A DNA stretch of 64,000 nt from Pilaira anomala (Eukaryota; Mucoromycota; Mucoromycetes; Mucorales; Mucoraceae). The stretch is from NCBI GenBank assembly GCA_025716855.1, contig JAIXMQ010000083.1, positions 1-64,000 on the forward strand, written 5' to 3'. The notes below the pieces were generated by a model that worked only from the letters and a program-made list of their open reading frames with translations, did no database searches and was not told the origin of the DNA. Both the position numbers and the translations under genes were made by a program. Below, piece by piece: positions 11,463-23,851 of this stretch. How positions within the stretch are numbered: the first letter of the stretch is position 1; every line of letters begins with the position of its first letter.

Positions 11463-13131
11463 ATGGGCACGACGAAAAGTCGTAAATCTAGGCGGAATAA
11501 CTCGAGACCAACTGCCTTTACATTTTTATCGAATATTGCACTCGGAAGTGAAAATGAGAAACCGCCAGAAGACATACCAAAATTATCCTCTTATTTATCA
11601 GAACAAAATGTCTTACACTATCTCGACAAAGAAACTACAGTCGCAATCGGAGGTAAAACCAAAAACATCTGCTTCTTTTCCCCCCCTTTTATTTATATGT
11701 ATATACTTATTATTATTTTTTTGTTTGAAATGAAAATAGCTTCTTCTTTACACTCTTCCGATAGTAGCTTTTCAGCAGATGAAGAAATTAATCAAACCGC
11801 ATTATCTACTGAAGCCCACGGAAGAAATCATTCAACAACCGTTGCACCCCTTATAACAACGAATCAGAGTTTTGACCTATCGAATCATAATATTAAGAAA
11901 GGAAGAAACCTTATCAAGCGTAACCCATCTGAAAGTAGCAACGAAAGTCAAGATGTACAACATCATAAACTCACAAGAGAAGATAGCGAACGACCTATTG
12001 CTTCTGAAAAAATTAAGAAAAAGTCCAACCATGGAGAAAAAGAAGTATGCCAAAAAAAAAAAAAATTATATATATATGTATAGTTATTATATTTAAACTG
12101 ACAAATGTTTTATTATATAGCATGGTCATGGTAGTACGTCTATTATGTCTGTCTTTCGATATTACACAGATAAAATTCGTCAATCGTCCAGTAAGAAAAA
12201 GACGATCGATCACTCTACAAATCGTGGTTATGTGTAAGCTAATACATTAATAGAAAAAAAAAAAAAGAGAAAAGAATACTGAGAAATTTCGTTTCTATTT
12301 TGATATAGACATCAACAATTAGAAAGTCAAGATGGACGCAAATATCGTAGAGCTAATTCTTATGCTCACTTCTTAAATACAACAGGATCTTTACTGTAAG
12401 TAGGTTAGGATTTATTATGATTTAAACTAACTCAGTATAATATAGTGATGATGCCACAGTGGAACAGCATGTTGACGCTAATTCGTATGATCCTTATTTC
12501 CTCGACAATGATACATATGGTCAATATGGTTTAAACCCTAACTCATTGGTAAGCCACCAATATGGTAAATAACTTTATTTTTTTTTTAAACTAACATTTT
12601 GTGATTCATTAGGGCTCATTGTCAAATGGTATGAGACCGTCTGATTTAAAACGAGAAGTGAATGAGCAGTTTAGACTGAATCATCCCGAAATTCCACCAG
12701 AAATAACACTTAGTAAAATTAGAGCGATTAAACTTCACTTGTTTGAAATCGGTAAACAACTTGATTTAGAAGTATCAAGTATTGCTCATGCCTATGTTTA
12801 TTTTGAAAAATTAATCATCAAGAATATGGTGACTAAAAAGAATCGCAAGTTGATTGCAGCTTGTTGTCTGTATTTAGCAACTAAAGTGAACGAAGCCAAA
12901 GGAACTTGGTTTAAACCACTTTTAGAAGCCATGGATGATCAATTGAATGTGGATCCAAAAGAGATTCATGAACATGAATTTGCTGTGTTTGCAGATTTAG
13001 AGTTTAACCTTTATGTACCAAGAAGAGAATTTATGCCGCATTTTGAAAATATTTTTAAACATTTAGAGTATAAGAGTATTCAAGAATATCTAGGAAATGT
13101 TGACTTTTGTGATGTCGATGAGAGAAAGTAA
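11463..13131 (+). CDS. CABLES1/2-like cyclin-domain protein
   Basis: Six exons (11463-11652, 11740-12044, 12121-12233, 12309-12395, 12446-12548, 12613-13131) join in phase to 438 residues. The N-terminus contains SRRNNSRPTAFTFLSNIALG, the short RRRxAxxFLxNISL motif that opens animal CABLES proteins. Exon 3 has MSVFRYYTDKIRQSSSKKKT, a second shared motif. The C-terminal cyclin box (about residues 285-430) contains AYVYFEKLIIKNMVTKKNRK, LAAxxLYLATKVNE-type helices and EHEFAVFADLEFNLYVP. Animal CABLES proteins bridge CDKs to tyrosine kinases and influence CDK phosphorylation; a fungal partner is unknown. A competing frame covers 11389-11733 but lacks these motifs. Upstream exons cannot be excluded. 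The gene converges with NIPA across 139 bp. Confidence 0.85.
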
Positions 13132-13145
13132 ACATGATAATATTC

Positions 13146-13184
<39 letters not shown>

Positions 13185-13222
13185 GTTTATTTACACAAAT
13201 AAAAAAAAGTAATAGATAAAAG

Positions 13223-13255
<33 letters not shown>

Positions 13256-13270
13256 ATGAGGTGTATCTGT
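13132..13270. repeat. Microsatellites between convergent genes
   Basis: The short 3' spacer holds a TAA/AAT trinucleotide tract (about 13147-13179) and an interrupted GT tract (13222-13255). Confidence 0.7.
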
Positions 13271-14760
13271 TTATTTTGAAACGGTTAATGGTATGGTTGT
13301 GTCATTTGTTCTTGATAATTTTTTAAATAATTTTGAAAAGTTTGTATTTTCTTGTGAACATGTACTTGATTCACCTATTGTTATTGTAGTTGCCACAGCT
13401 TCCTTTTCGTCTTTAGCTGATAACCAGTTGACTATACTATCTTGTTCTGGTTCTTGTTCTTCGGTTAAGTGAGCAGGATCAGGTTTTGAACTAAGTAAGT
13501 AGACACCATAAATTAATACAGCAATACCTACAAACACAAGCGCAATAGCCCAAGGAGGATAGTTTCCAAGTTCATCCAAATAAATGATTGTGTTAACTAA
13601 ACCAAGGGCAGTATAAGTACCATAAAATACAGGTACTACCACGACTGATGAATATAATTTTAATGCAGTATTTAAACAATAGACCTATATTTTGAAAACA
13701 AAACAACAATGAGTTGATGAATGACACATAAATAATAAAATATAAATATACCTGTAAGATGGCAGTGACGAGTAAAGCTAATAAAATAAATCGACTGGTA
13801 TTATCGTTAAACTGATTTACTTGAGATTGAATCGATAAGGTAAATAATTTGACACCACTTTTAGCTAATAATAAAGTTTCGCTTGCTAATAAACCACCTT
13901 CGATACTGAACATTAAACCAACAATATGCTTCATTTTCTTTTGATTCATATTTCGAAATATTTGACTTTTACTCTTTCTTGTTTCGTCTGAAATAGCCCA
14001 GTTCGACCAAATGGAAATGATTAAACCACTAAAAGCGATAATATTTAAAGCACTAAAATAAATGATAAAAATGGGTCTCATGAATTTGACTTTCAGACTT
14101 TCTAATGAGATGGATTCCTCGGCTATTAATTCAAAAAGTTAGAATATAAAAGAAAAAAAAAATGATAAAATAAAATGTAAGCTAACGTACGGTCATCACC
14201 GTTATACATGCCACCAAACACAACAATCCATATGACTGATGCAACTACTACGCAAGTACCGAGAACGTCTTTACGAGTGATCTTTGTGTTCACTAATAAT
14301 TTTGCAAAAATGAAATTAAATATTAAAGCTACACTACCAAGAGGTGCAACCCACTATTAAATTATTTTTATAAAAAAGTTAAAATATTTTAAGGGATTAT
14401 TGAATCAGTAAAAAAGTAATGATAATAATAATAAAGGGAGTTAAATATGATCGACTCCTTATCTTACCTGTGTCTTTAAATAATCTATATAAAGTTGTTT
14501 AGTTATTTTTTATTTATTTATTTATTTATTTACAACATACTTAATGCGATTGTGCTACCAATCAACTGACTTGCAATATATGTATACAATCCCAAATGCC
14601 ATAAAGGTCTTCCACAGTCACCTCTTTGTTGTTCTTCTTCTCTTTTGGCTTCTTTTACATGATCAAGCTTTAATATATTTAACCCAAGTGCATCCATAAA
14701 TGATGCGGCTAAAGATACAAATATTCCAATAACAAATCGTACAACATTATCCTCTGCCAT
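13271..14760 (-). CDS. NIPA-type magnesium transporter
   Basis: Five minus-strand exons (14541-14760, 14468-14484, 14191-14353, 13752-14122, 13271-13684) give 394 residues. Exon 2 is only 17 nt; including it yields NYLKTQ directly before WVAPLGSVALIFNFIFAK, which rebuilds the family's PLGS motif, and skipping it breaks the frame. Other landmarks are SFMDALGLNILKLDH near the N-terminus, VVASVIWIVVFGGM, ILQVYCLNTALKLYSS and VVVVPVFYGTYTALGLVNT. NIPA (DUF803, EamA-like) proteins are nine-helix membrane transporters linked to Mg2+ uptake. The C-terminal tail of about 65 residues is hydrophilic. The substrate is inferred from the family. Confidence 0.88.
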
Positions 14761-15107
14761 TTATAAAAAAAAAAAAAAGAAAAAAAACAAAAAAAAAAAA
14801 ATAAAGGGAAAAGGAAAATAAAAGGAAAAAATAAATACAAAAAATAAAAAAGGATTTATATCTACTGCATGATCGCCACCCTCATTATTCCAGCTAATAA
14901 TAGTATTTTTCTTATTTCAGTTGAGACTATTTATTTCAATTGTATATATTTATAAATATAAAAAGGGAGAATTTCGTTTTTGTTTTTTTTTATCTTTGTG
15001 TAAATTGTGAGTGAGTGTATATGTTGAGTGAGCGTTAAATTAATGATGATAATAATAAATAATAATAATAGTAATAGTAATAATAATAATGGTAATAGTA
15101 GTTGGGA
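14761..15107. other. NIPA promoter / RhoGAP 3' spacer
   Basis: This gap lies between two minus-strand genes. It has A-rich tracts next to the NIPA start and an imperfect AAT/TAG trinucleotide tract at about 15043-15100. No coding sequence is seen. Confidence 0.6.
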
Positions 15108-15255
15108 TTAGGTTTGTTGTGCGTACAAGTGTGGTTGATAGTTGGTATCAGTTGAAAGTGTAAGATCGTCTACATCTTCATCTTCATCTTCATCTAATAC
15201 AGGTGGTCCTAAAAAAAAATAATTAATTAATCAGAATTATTTCAATATCAAGCTT

Positions 15256-15293
<38 letters not shown>

Positions 15294-18200
15294 CCATCCA
15301 TATTCTTTTCCAAGTCAACAATAGCATTAGGCGCACCGTCCATATAATTCACACTGTTTCTATTGCTACGGCCGTGTTCTTCTCGTAAGCGAAGTGTTGT
15401 TTTACGACTTAGTAATGGTGCCTGATTTTCTTGTGGAACCATCTCTACTACTTCATCATCATTATCGTCGTCGTCCTCATCTTCATCTTCAGAACTTATT
15501 GGCTCTTGCTGTACAACAATCGTCACTTCCTCTGGTTCATCAAAGATCATACGAGGAGCAGCATCACCATCTTCAGTTGTCCAAAAGATATATTCAAATT
15601 CACTCATAAATAAGTTGAAAATGGTAGCTGGAATACCCAGTGTTGGAGAGAATACAATACTAACATTTCTCATCGTCATCTTATTAATATCAGAGTGTTG
15701 AACTACGCGAATTAAATGTGCTGTTAAGGCTCTCAAAAGTGTATAGTTGGGTAAAGGAAGTACAGATACTAATCTACCCAATTCGTTTACTCGATCCTTT
15801 CTATCCAGCAAGTCTATACATGTACATATATATATTTTAGTTTCATATACTTAAATAGGTAAAATTTGTTTTTTTTTTTTTTGTTATTGTTGTTTACTTA
15901 CCAATCACATGTAAAAAGTCCATTCTATGCTCGCGTGTTAATACACTTGTAGGTAATTCACGTAACCACATTTTAAGTAAACCGGCCACCACATGAACAT
16001 CGTAATCATCTTTTGCAGCCATTAAATTCACATCACCTTCTTGGTTAAACTTTTCTCGTAAAGCCTTCATGGTAGAGTTACTACCACTAAGTCGATATAA
16101 ACCTTCTTCTAATACAGCGTCCATAGCATCCAGGTATTCAATACAACGGTATACAACAGCTGGTAACTCATATCCTTCACTGACACGAGAAATACGTACA
16201 GCTTCTTCTAAAGAAACACCAAATACTTGTTTGGGAGGTTTAGGTAACGGTGTATCATCGTTATACTTGCTGCGAGAACGATCATTTTGTTCATGAGATG
16301 ATCTTGATAAAAATCCACGTAGCCCACCACTACCACTATTATTTGTACTATTTGTGGTAGATCTTGAGGTATCACTCGAAGACGTAGTAGCAGAAGTAGA
16401 TTGTGATAATTTAGGTGGAACGGTTTGCTGTTGATTTTGTTGACCGTCAGCGTTACTAAATAACATCTTCTTACCCCAGAATGTCATTCGATGAGCCTTA
16501 TTTCTTGCCTTTTTTTCAGGTTCAGTCTCTTCTGAAGTAGGAATAGTAGGTGATAAAGCGCGATTATATTGATGTGGATTTAAAAAGTCTTCGTTGACTA
16601 ATTGTTGCTCTGTACTAGAAGATATCAAGTTACCCATTGAACTGCGACGTACAATAGCAGGGCGAGGTGCTTGTAGGTTACGGTTATTATGACTGGGTTG
16701 ATCCAAACTGGTACGAACGCCTTGATCATAAGTTGAGGAAGACCAAGTGGCGTTAGCGGTAGGTAAAGAATTAGAAACGTTAGTCGAATCAGTACTTTCA
16801 CTAGATACAGAAGGAGTAGGGCGACTATGCTGTTTACTGCTAAGGGCCATACCAATATTATGGTCATCCATTGATGGTACAGAAGTCAACTTTTCCATGT
16901 CTGCATTGGCAACCGAATCTAACTTTAAATGACTAATAGGGGTAGCAGAGATGGCTCTGATCTCACCCTTGGATAATTTTCTTGGCTTTTCTTCCTTCTT
17001 CTTCTTTGAGGAGGAGGAGGAAGTAGAAGTAGACTTACTAAGTGCAACAGGATCGTCTTCAATGTGAACATTTTCAAGAAGTGCTTGTACCCAGTCATCA
17101 CGATCATCATCTGAATTGGCACATAGGATATGACGAACATAATGAGTTGAACCAACTCGTTTTTGTTCTACAATCAAGAAAGCATGTCGATATACACTAT
17201 TATATTCTTCTGCGGCTTGGGATGAGCCAGGCATTTGACTACCAATTTGAGCATTGGTAAGACGAATAGAACCAAGTTGAGTTCCTTCTTTCTATCAGGG
17301 AGAAATGGGGAGGGGGGAGGGAGAGAAAGAGAGGGTTAGTGATTTTCTTTTTTTATATATAAGGAGAAATAGAAGAATATGTTTTACCGATTCAAAGTAT
17401 TCAAGTTTGGATTCATTTAACACAAAGTAACGAGTTTTCCAACCACCAAAGTTCTTACCACGCTTGGTCAAATAACCCTCACGAATCTGACCGACAGGTT
17501 GATATATTTTATTATCGACAACATTTGTACTAAGGAATTCACAAATATCATATGTATCTTCTAATGGAGAAGCAATAGCATGATGCAAGTATTGTTCCAA
17601 GGCAACTTTTCTCTGGTCCACTTTGGTTGGTGCATTGTTAGAGAACAAAGCTTTATCAGGTAATTTACCAACACGACCTGATGTAGTACGACTGCGTTGA
17701 GTTTTCAGCTAATTTTTTTTTTTAATATTAAATATTTGCACGAGTCTATTGATATAAATATACTTTTTTTTTTTTTTTTTTACCTTTGCATCAAGACCAA
17801 GGAAATCCGAATAAAACTTCTCTACGCGCCAACGTTCTTCCCATAATTTGGAATCCTCTTCATCTAAAGTGCCTACAGATAAAATAAAGGAAACAACTTC
17901 TTTTCCTTTTTCATTGGGTTTAATGTTTGAACCAACGACTTTGACAGAAACACGAGCGAGATGAGTAGCAATAAATTGTTGCTTTTGAGACAAGTTAGGA
18001 CGTATTTCTTCATCAAATGTAGATTCATCCAAGGACAAATCAGTACGAGAAGTAGAGAAAATAGTAGATTCACGTTTTGCATTTCTACTTGTGGATGAAC
18101 GAAAAGGTACAGGAGGGGAAGCGGCCCTCATGGAAGGATCGTGTTCTAAAGCAGCTCTAGCAGGTGGCATCATTGAATCTCGTTGACGAGCAATGTTGTT

Positions 18201-18803
18201 TCTACGCACTTCTAATGAAGAAGATGATTTGGATGGGGAAGGTACGATAAAAGGTGATTGAGTTCTGGTACTGGGAGATGGAAGAGGAGCACTATCTTTA
18301 CGTTTTGCACAAGGTTGATGATGATGAGGCCCAGGAGCAGGTGAACAAGGTGAAGATCTACCATTCATATCATCCATATTACGTATAAATGATTCAGGTT
18401 CAAATGGTTCCTTGATATAGTCATCCGATTTTTCCTTTAAAGGGCGATAAGGTGAACGAGGTGGTGGCATAGGACTACTGGTGGGTACTATAAATGAAAA
18501 TGCTTCGACAGGCGAATCGCTACTAGGTGTAGGTGTTGAGGCGTCATCTGCTTCTGCAATCTCTCGAAGTGCTTGAGGTGAAATGACTAAGGAAGCGACA
18601 CGTTGTTTTCGGACGAGTTCTTTTTCTAAAGAGCTTATTTGATCTTGTAAACCGTCTCTTTCTGCAGATAGTCGAACGTTATCTTTTTGAAGGTTTTGAA
18701 TCATTACTCGTTGCTTTTCAATAATTTTCCATAGTTGATCGTTTTGTGAACGTAAGTGAGGAATTTCATCCTGTCCATAATTAATGACTGGAGAATGAGA
18801 CAT
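15108..18803 (-). CDS. Bem3-like PX-PH-RhoGAP protein
   Basis: Five minus-strand exons (17784-18803, 17388-17708, 15902-17291, 15295-15813, 15108-15208) join in phase to 1,116 residues. Order: coiled coil near residues 10-65 (LRSQNDQLWKIIEKQRVMIQ), a Pro/Ser-rich linker, a PX domain across exons 1-2 (WRVEKFYSDFLGLDAK then PDKALF), a PH domain from about 416 (GYLTKRGKNFGGWKTRYFVL to DRDDWVQALLENV), a long disordered linker, and a RhoGAP domain about 800-990 with the arginine finger in GLYRLSGS and KMWLRELPTSVL. An acidic tail follows. Yeast Bem3 has the same PX-PH-RhoGAP order and inactivates Cdc42 at phosphoinositide membranes. Intron 4 contains an AT dinucleotide tract (15257-15291). It is divergent from the 5-phosphatase gene. 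Confidence 0.92.
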
Positions 18804-19261
18804 TACTATTTATTAAAAGTTTAAAAAAAAATAGAGAAGATATTTGGGTATAGTATTATTAAATAATTGTTTATAAATAAAAAGGTTTGGAGAAAAATTA
18901 TATAAAAAAAAAAGACTTGACAAGAGCCCCAATATAAACGAGAGGAGCGTATAAAAGGAGCGAAATTAATTATGTAAAAAAGAGAGAGGCAAAAAAAAAA
19001 AAAAAAAAAAAAAAAAAGGAGCAAAGAGAAAGAGGAGACTGTAATTTTATATGGCGTTGTACAAATGTTGCGCAAAGAAATAATAAACAGCGGATATTGT
19101 ATCTTTTTTGGTAGAACGTGTATTAACTTGGACTATTTACAATACATGATATATATCCGAGAGAATTTTATTCTATTTTTTTCGATATACACATTTCCCT
19201 TCCTTTCTCTCTCTCCCTCCTTCACGTTCTCTGTATACAGTTGAAAAAAGAAAACTATACA
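18804..19261. other. Divergent promoter region
   Basis: The 458-bp spacer between divergent start codons contains an A run of about 26 at 18992-19017 and CT-rich stretches at 19200-19235 immediately upstream of the 5-phosphatase ATG, a typical fungal core-promoter composition. Confidence 0.5.
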
Positions 19262-22139
19262 ATGGATAATCTACAAGGTTATTGTGATATATTGATTACT
19301 GATGTGTTTAAAGAAAAAGATGCGATTGAGGTACAAATGACAGTGTCACCTAAATTAAATAATAATGATTTATTTCAATCGTTAAATATCCCACGATCTA
19401 ATTCGCTTGATAATAATTATTTCACTTTACATTATCGACATGGACACAATAGAAATAACATCAATAGATCGATCTGTTTAAATTTAAAAAATAACACAAG
19501 CCCTTCATTATTTCCAGTATCTGGTTATACTCCACAACTTCCAAAATATGACTTTGAAGATACTTTATTATTCAATTTAACTAGATCAGTTTCATTAAAC
19601 TCAACAATTAGTAGCGATAAAGAATCAATATCTACTAACTATTGGAAATCAACTACTACTAATTATCACGATCAAGATATTTATCCAGATATGTCACGTA
19701 CAACAATAAAACCGCCCCACTTATTAAATCACGAAACATGTAAAACTAATCAATATGGTACAATTCATGCTTTAACGGTAAGAGGCTCTACTATGATCTT
19801 GAGTACCTCACAATACCCACTTCGATCATTTCATATTGGACAAAACACATTTTATAATCATACGAGTGATCAAAGTGATTTAATTAAATCTGTTTGCTTT
19901 TCACCTGCAATTCATCCTAATGATGATCATCGCATTGTTTGGGCTGGTACGGAAACAGGTGCAATTTTAGCAATTGATATTCTATCAAATCAAGTACTAG
20001 TTAAACGTATGGCAACGCATGCTCATTCAATTATATTTATTCTTCGACATAAAAACACAGAATTATGGACAATTGATATCGAAGGACATGTCAACATTTG
20101 GATCAACAAAAAGAGTATGGCCAGCGATGAATCTACTACTTCGAGTATCAATTTGTTAAATACGGTACCAGAGCGTTTTATAGTTAGTCCCAACCTAAAA
20201 ACTGCAATCCTTTCTTTAAACAAGCGTATCTTATGGTGCTCGTCCGGTCGGTCTATCGATAAATTGGACCGATCAGAAAAAGAAGCTTTTCCCCTGATCA
20301 TTATACCAGATGATGTCGGAGGAATAATTCAGTTGATATTTATGCCGTTTCATCAAAATCAAATCTTTGCTTTACATTCGGATGGTAAAATAACTGCTTG
20401 GGATTTAGAGAGCTTACAAAAAATCAAATCTGTGGTTATTTCTCTTGATAAATTGACTATAGTTACTTGTGTGGGCAGTTATCATTTATGGGCGGGATAT
20501 AGTAATGGTACAATTGCTATTTATGATACCAGATTTGATCCTTGGATTGTAATAAAAATTTGGAGAGCGCATACAAGTTCTATTACCAGATTGCAAGTAG
20601 ATGAATATTCTATAAATGAAACCATGTCTGTAGTAAGTGTAGATTCTGATGGTAACTTGTCTATTTGGGATGGTCTTTTAGCTGACGACTGGTTCGGTAT
20701 GTATGCATTTACGGGAAAAGAAAAACTTACTAACCTACGAAAAAAAAACAGAAGAACAAATGATTGCAAGTATACCCGAATATTCTGATTTTAAAGAAAC
20801 GACTGCGATGATTTGTTCATGGAATATGGACGCTATAAAACCAGATGTACTAACTGAATCTGACAAGGAGAAATTATGTGAGTGGTTGCATGGTTTATCT
20901 GACCCAGATATTATTATGATTGGTGTTCAAGAAATAGTTGATCTTAGTTCAAAAACCATGACAGCAAGTAAATAAGTTTTTTCCTCTTCTTAAAAAAAAA
21001 AGAAAAGATTAACAAAAGGAAATAACCAAAAATCTCTCCCTCTTTCTCTCTCTCAATAAGAATCGATATTGGCATTGAGTAAAAAAATAGAAAGTATCGA
21101 AGAAGCAGATGAATTATTAACACATCGATATATGCTATGGTATGATTACTTTATATCCATAATTGAGACTAATTTTGGGAAAGGCAGTTATAAGATTATA
21201 AAAACGGATCAAATGGTTGGGCTCTTCAGCTGTATCTTTGTTAAGTCAGTTCATGAGAAGAATATTCAACAATGCGATTCGACAGCAGTTAAAACCGGGT
21301 TTCGTGTCATGGCAAAAGGATTACATGGTAATAAAGGAGGAATAGCAACACGGCTCATATTAGATGATACTTCGCTTTGCTTTGTAAACTGTCATTTAGC
21401 TTCAGGTCAATCTCATGTATTACAGAGAAATGAAGATATGGAAGGTATCTTGAATTCAGCAAGATTTAATGCTGTCGATGATCCAGAGAGTAATATATTT
21501 AGCCATGGTGCCAACGGTACTTGTATACTTGACCATGAAACTTGTTTTTTAAGTGGCGATTTGAATTATAGAATTGATATGACTAGGCAACAAACGTTTG
21601 GACTATTATCAAATACAGAAATGAACCGGTTTGAAAGTTGGGAAAAATTACAGCATCAAGATCAATTGAAAAACCAACAGTTAACTAACCCTTTATTTCG
21701 ATTATTTAATTTTAAAGAAGCTCCCATTTTATTTGATCCGACTTATAAGTATGACCGTGGTACAGACGTTTATGATACTTCAGAAAAAAAACGCGTGCCT
21801 GCTTGGTGTGATCGTGTATTGTATCGAGCACCTTCTACGGCTACTAATTTATACTATCGCCGGCATGAGGTCAAAGCTTCAGATCATCGGCCTATTAGTG
21901 CAGGATTTACAATTCCAGTAAAAACTATTTTAATAGAAAAGAAAGAACAAGTTAAACAAAGAGTTAAATCTGAATGGCAATCAAATATGATTAAAGTATC
22001 TCAAACTAACAAAATTCGATATGTGACACATTATGAACTGTGCGATGAAAATGAAGCACAAGCCAGACTTGAAAAGGCAGATTGGGATGTAGAAAAGGTG
22101 GTGATAGATATTTATCATGATAAAGCCAGTTACATATGA
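19262..22139 (+). CDS. Beta-propeller (WD-like) inositol polyphosphate 5-phosphatase
   Basis: Three exons (19262-20696, 20752-20967, 21061-22139) join in phase to 909 residues; intron 1 is 55 bp with a perfect ACTAAC branch site. The N-terminal half has WD-like blades (VWAGTETGAILAIDIL, FALHSDGKITAWDLE, LWAGYSNGTIAIYD, SDGNLSIWD). The C-terminal catalytic domain carries the family motifs CSWNMD, GVQEIVDL, VNCHLASGQSHVLQRNED, FLSGDLNYRID, the signature PAWCDRVLYR and ASDHRPISAGF. These Mg-dependent enzymes remove the 5-phosphate from PI(4,5)P2 or related lipids and inositol phosphates. The residues after about 860 (EAQARLEKADWDVEKVVIDI) resemble a UBA-type helix bundle. The propeller-plus-5-phosphatase order recalls plant 5PTase12-14 rather than yeast Sac-domain synaptojanins. 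Confidence 0.9.
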
Positions 22140-22219
22140 TTGCAAAAATATAAATTTTCCTTTTGAGCAACTCTAATAAATTAGGGTTCCACATACATTA
22201 TCAAATCGAATAGAATATA

Positions 22220-22243
22220 CAGTGCGTACGGTCCCAAATGGCG
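22220..22243 (+). repeat. Left terminal inverted repeat, Tc1/mariner type
   Basis: The 24-bp repeat starts CAGTGCGTACGGTCCCAAAT and is preceded by TA. Its exact reverse complement is at 38858-38881. Confidence 0.9.
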
Positions 22244-22400
22244 GATTTGAAAAATCAAATCATTAAGCATAAAAATTATCCAATCAGCAGTTCCCAAAAT
22301 CTCAATGGGCGTGAATAAAATTACAAAACAGCGTATTTTGAAAATCAAATAGCAGACTCGAACCTCCTAAAAAGCGTTTCTTTCATTTGAATATATTTAA

Positions 22401-23553
22401 ATGAGCAACACACACAGATTCTTTATTGAAGATGGACAAGGAGGGATAATTACAGAAGATGGTGAAGAGGCCATGGACTACATTATTGAAAAAGGAGACG
22501 AATTTAATCTTCAAAACTTAACAAATTTAAGTGAGTATAATGAATGTCAACCTGTTCCCATTGAGCTCGATGCCGAAAACGAAAATTTAGAGAACAAAAT
22601 TTCGCTCGTCATTGAAAAAGTAAACAAGATTATTGCTAATAAAGTTGGGAATGTTAGGAACTACACATCTTACTAAGAGTCAGCTTCAAGAGCCACAAAA
22701 ATTGCATATTCTTGAGCTTTTTGACAATAAACCATATACGACGACCGACGAAGTTGTTGATAGTTTAACGAAGGCTTTTGAAGGGTTCATGCTGAAGAAA
22801 TCAACACTTAATAACTTCATATTACATGAGTGCCATTTGACGATTAAAAGACTACAACGCCAACCTAAAGCTCGAAACGATCCTAAGTGTATTGATGCAA
22901 GATACGAATGGGTTATAGAGTAAGATAACTCAGACATGGACTTTCTTCAAAACTGCATTTTTATTGATGAATCAGGCTTTGATATTAATATGAGGCCTTC
23001 TAATGGTCGAGCAGTTTCGGGAACACCAGCTATTGCGTCAACGCCATCTGCAAAAGCCGAATCACATTCCATTTTGGGGGCGATAGCCACTGTTGGGGTC
23101 GTTAATATCGACGTAAGAGTTCCTCAAATGAACAAGAGGATCAAAGTTGCTGGTGGCCGCAAAAGAAAAGTTACTGATGCTAAAAAAGCCGGGAAGAAAA
23201 GCACAACGACAGGACATTATCTCAATTTTTTACGAGGGGTACTTGATCAATTAGACAAGTACCCTGAGTTAAACGGCTTTTATCTTGTAATGGATAATGC
23301 CCCTATCCACAATCATGAGGAGATTGAAACTTTAATCACCAACAGAGGTTATAGATGCGTATACCTACCACCTTGCTCTCCTGAACTGAATCCTATTGAG
23401 CAATTCTGGTCGTTAGTTAAAAATAGAGTCAAGCGTAGTAAGTTCAACAACAAAGAAGACTTGTTTACAAGAATCCGTGATGCTTGCAATGAAGTACCTA
23501 GGGAGATAATAACTAAATCGGTAGAGCACTCAATTGGAGCTCTTGAAAAGTAG
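22401..23553 (+). pseudogene. Decayed Tc1/mariner DDE transposase
   Basis: Three pieces form one former gene. 22401-22676 encodes an acidic N-terminus (MSNTHRFFIEDGQGG); the frame then shifts near 22640-22676 into a segment containing LTKSQLQEPQKLHILELFDN, which is stopped by TAA at 22921-22923; the same frame resumes at once as DNSDMDFLQNC. The catalytic part shows FIDESGF (first Asp), VMDNAPIH (second Asp) and PPCSPELNPIEQFW (final acidic residue), the DDE_3 layout common in Mucorales Tc1/mariner elements, ending at TAG 23551-23553. One frameshift plus one nonsense codon means it should not make full-length enzyme, although the catalytic third is uninterrupted. Confidence 0.88.
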
Positions 23554-23851
23554 GAATAAACAGCCACTTTAATTAGGATAAATGAAATAATAATACGTAT
23601 GCGCTGTGAGTTTCCCTAATGCTGCTACAGGATTTCAACCACCTAAAATTAGACAGGTGCAAAATGTTTTTGAAACGATTGCACAAAGTTGAGGGATGAT
23701 GTGAAAAAGTTTATTGGACAGTTTCATTTAAAGTGGAGACCATTTCAAATACGTTATTAGACACTTTTTGCGAGACAAGTGAAGAAGATACATAGACGCA
23801 TATAATCATTTATTTCTTTGTAGGCTCATTCGGTAGATTATCCACGAGAAT

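Noticed and set aside
11389..11733. 114-residue ORF overlapping the CABLES-like start
   Set aside because: Competing frame carries the CABLES motifs and splices in phase; this one starts at a non-ATG codon.
22335..22365. B-box-like sequence (GGTTCGAGTC on the minus strand), possible tRNA
   Set aside because: No A box, acceptor stem or anticodon arm can be arranged around it; it lies inside the transposon leader.
23590..23605. CGTATGCGCTGTG resembling the mariner terminal repeat end (CGTACGCACTGTA)
   Set aside because: Only 10 of 13 bases match and the adjoining terminal-repeat sequence is absent, so it is not credited as a right end.
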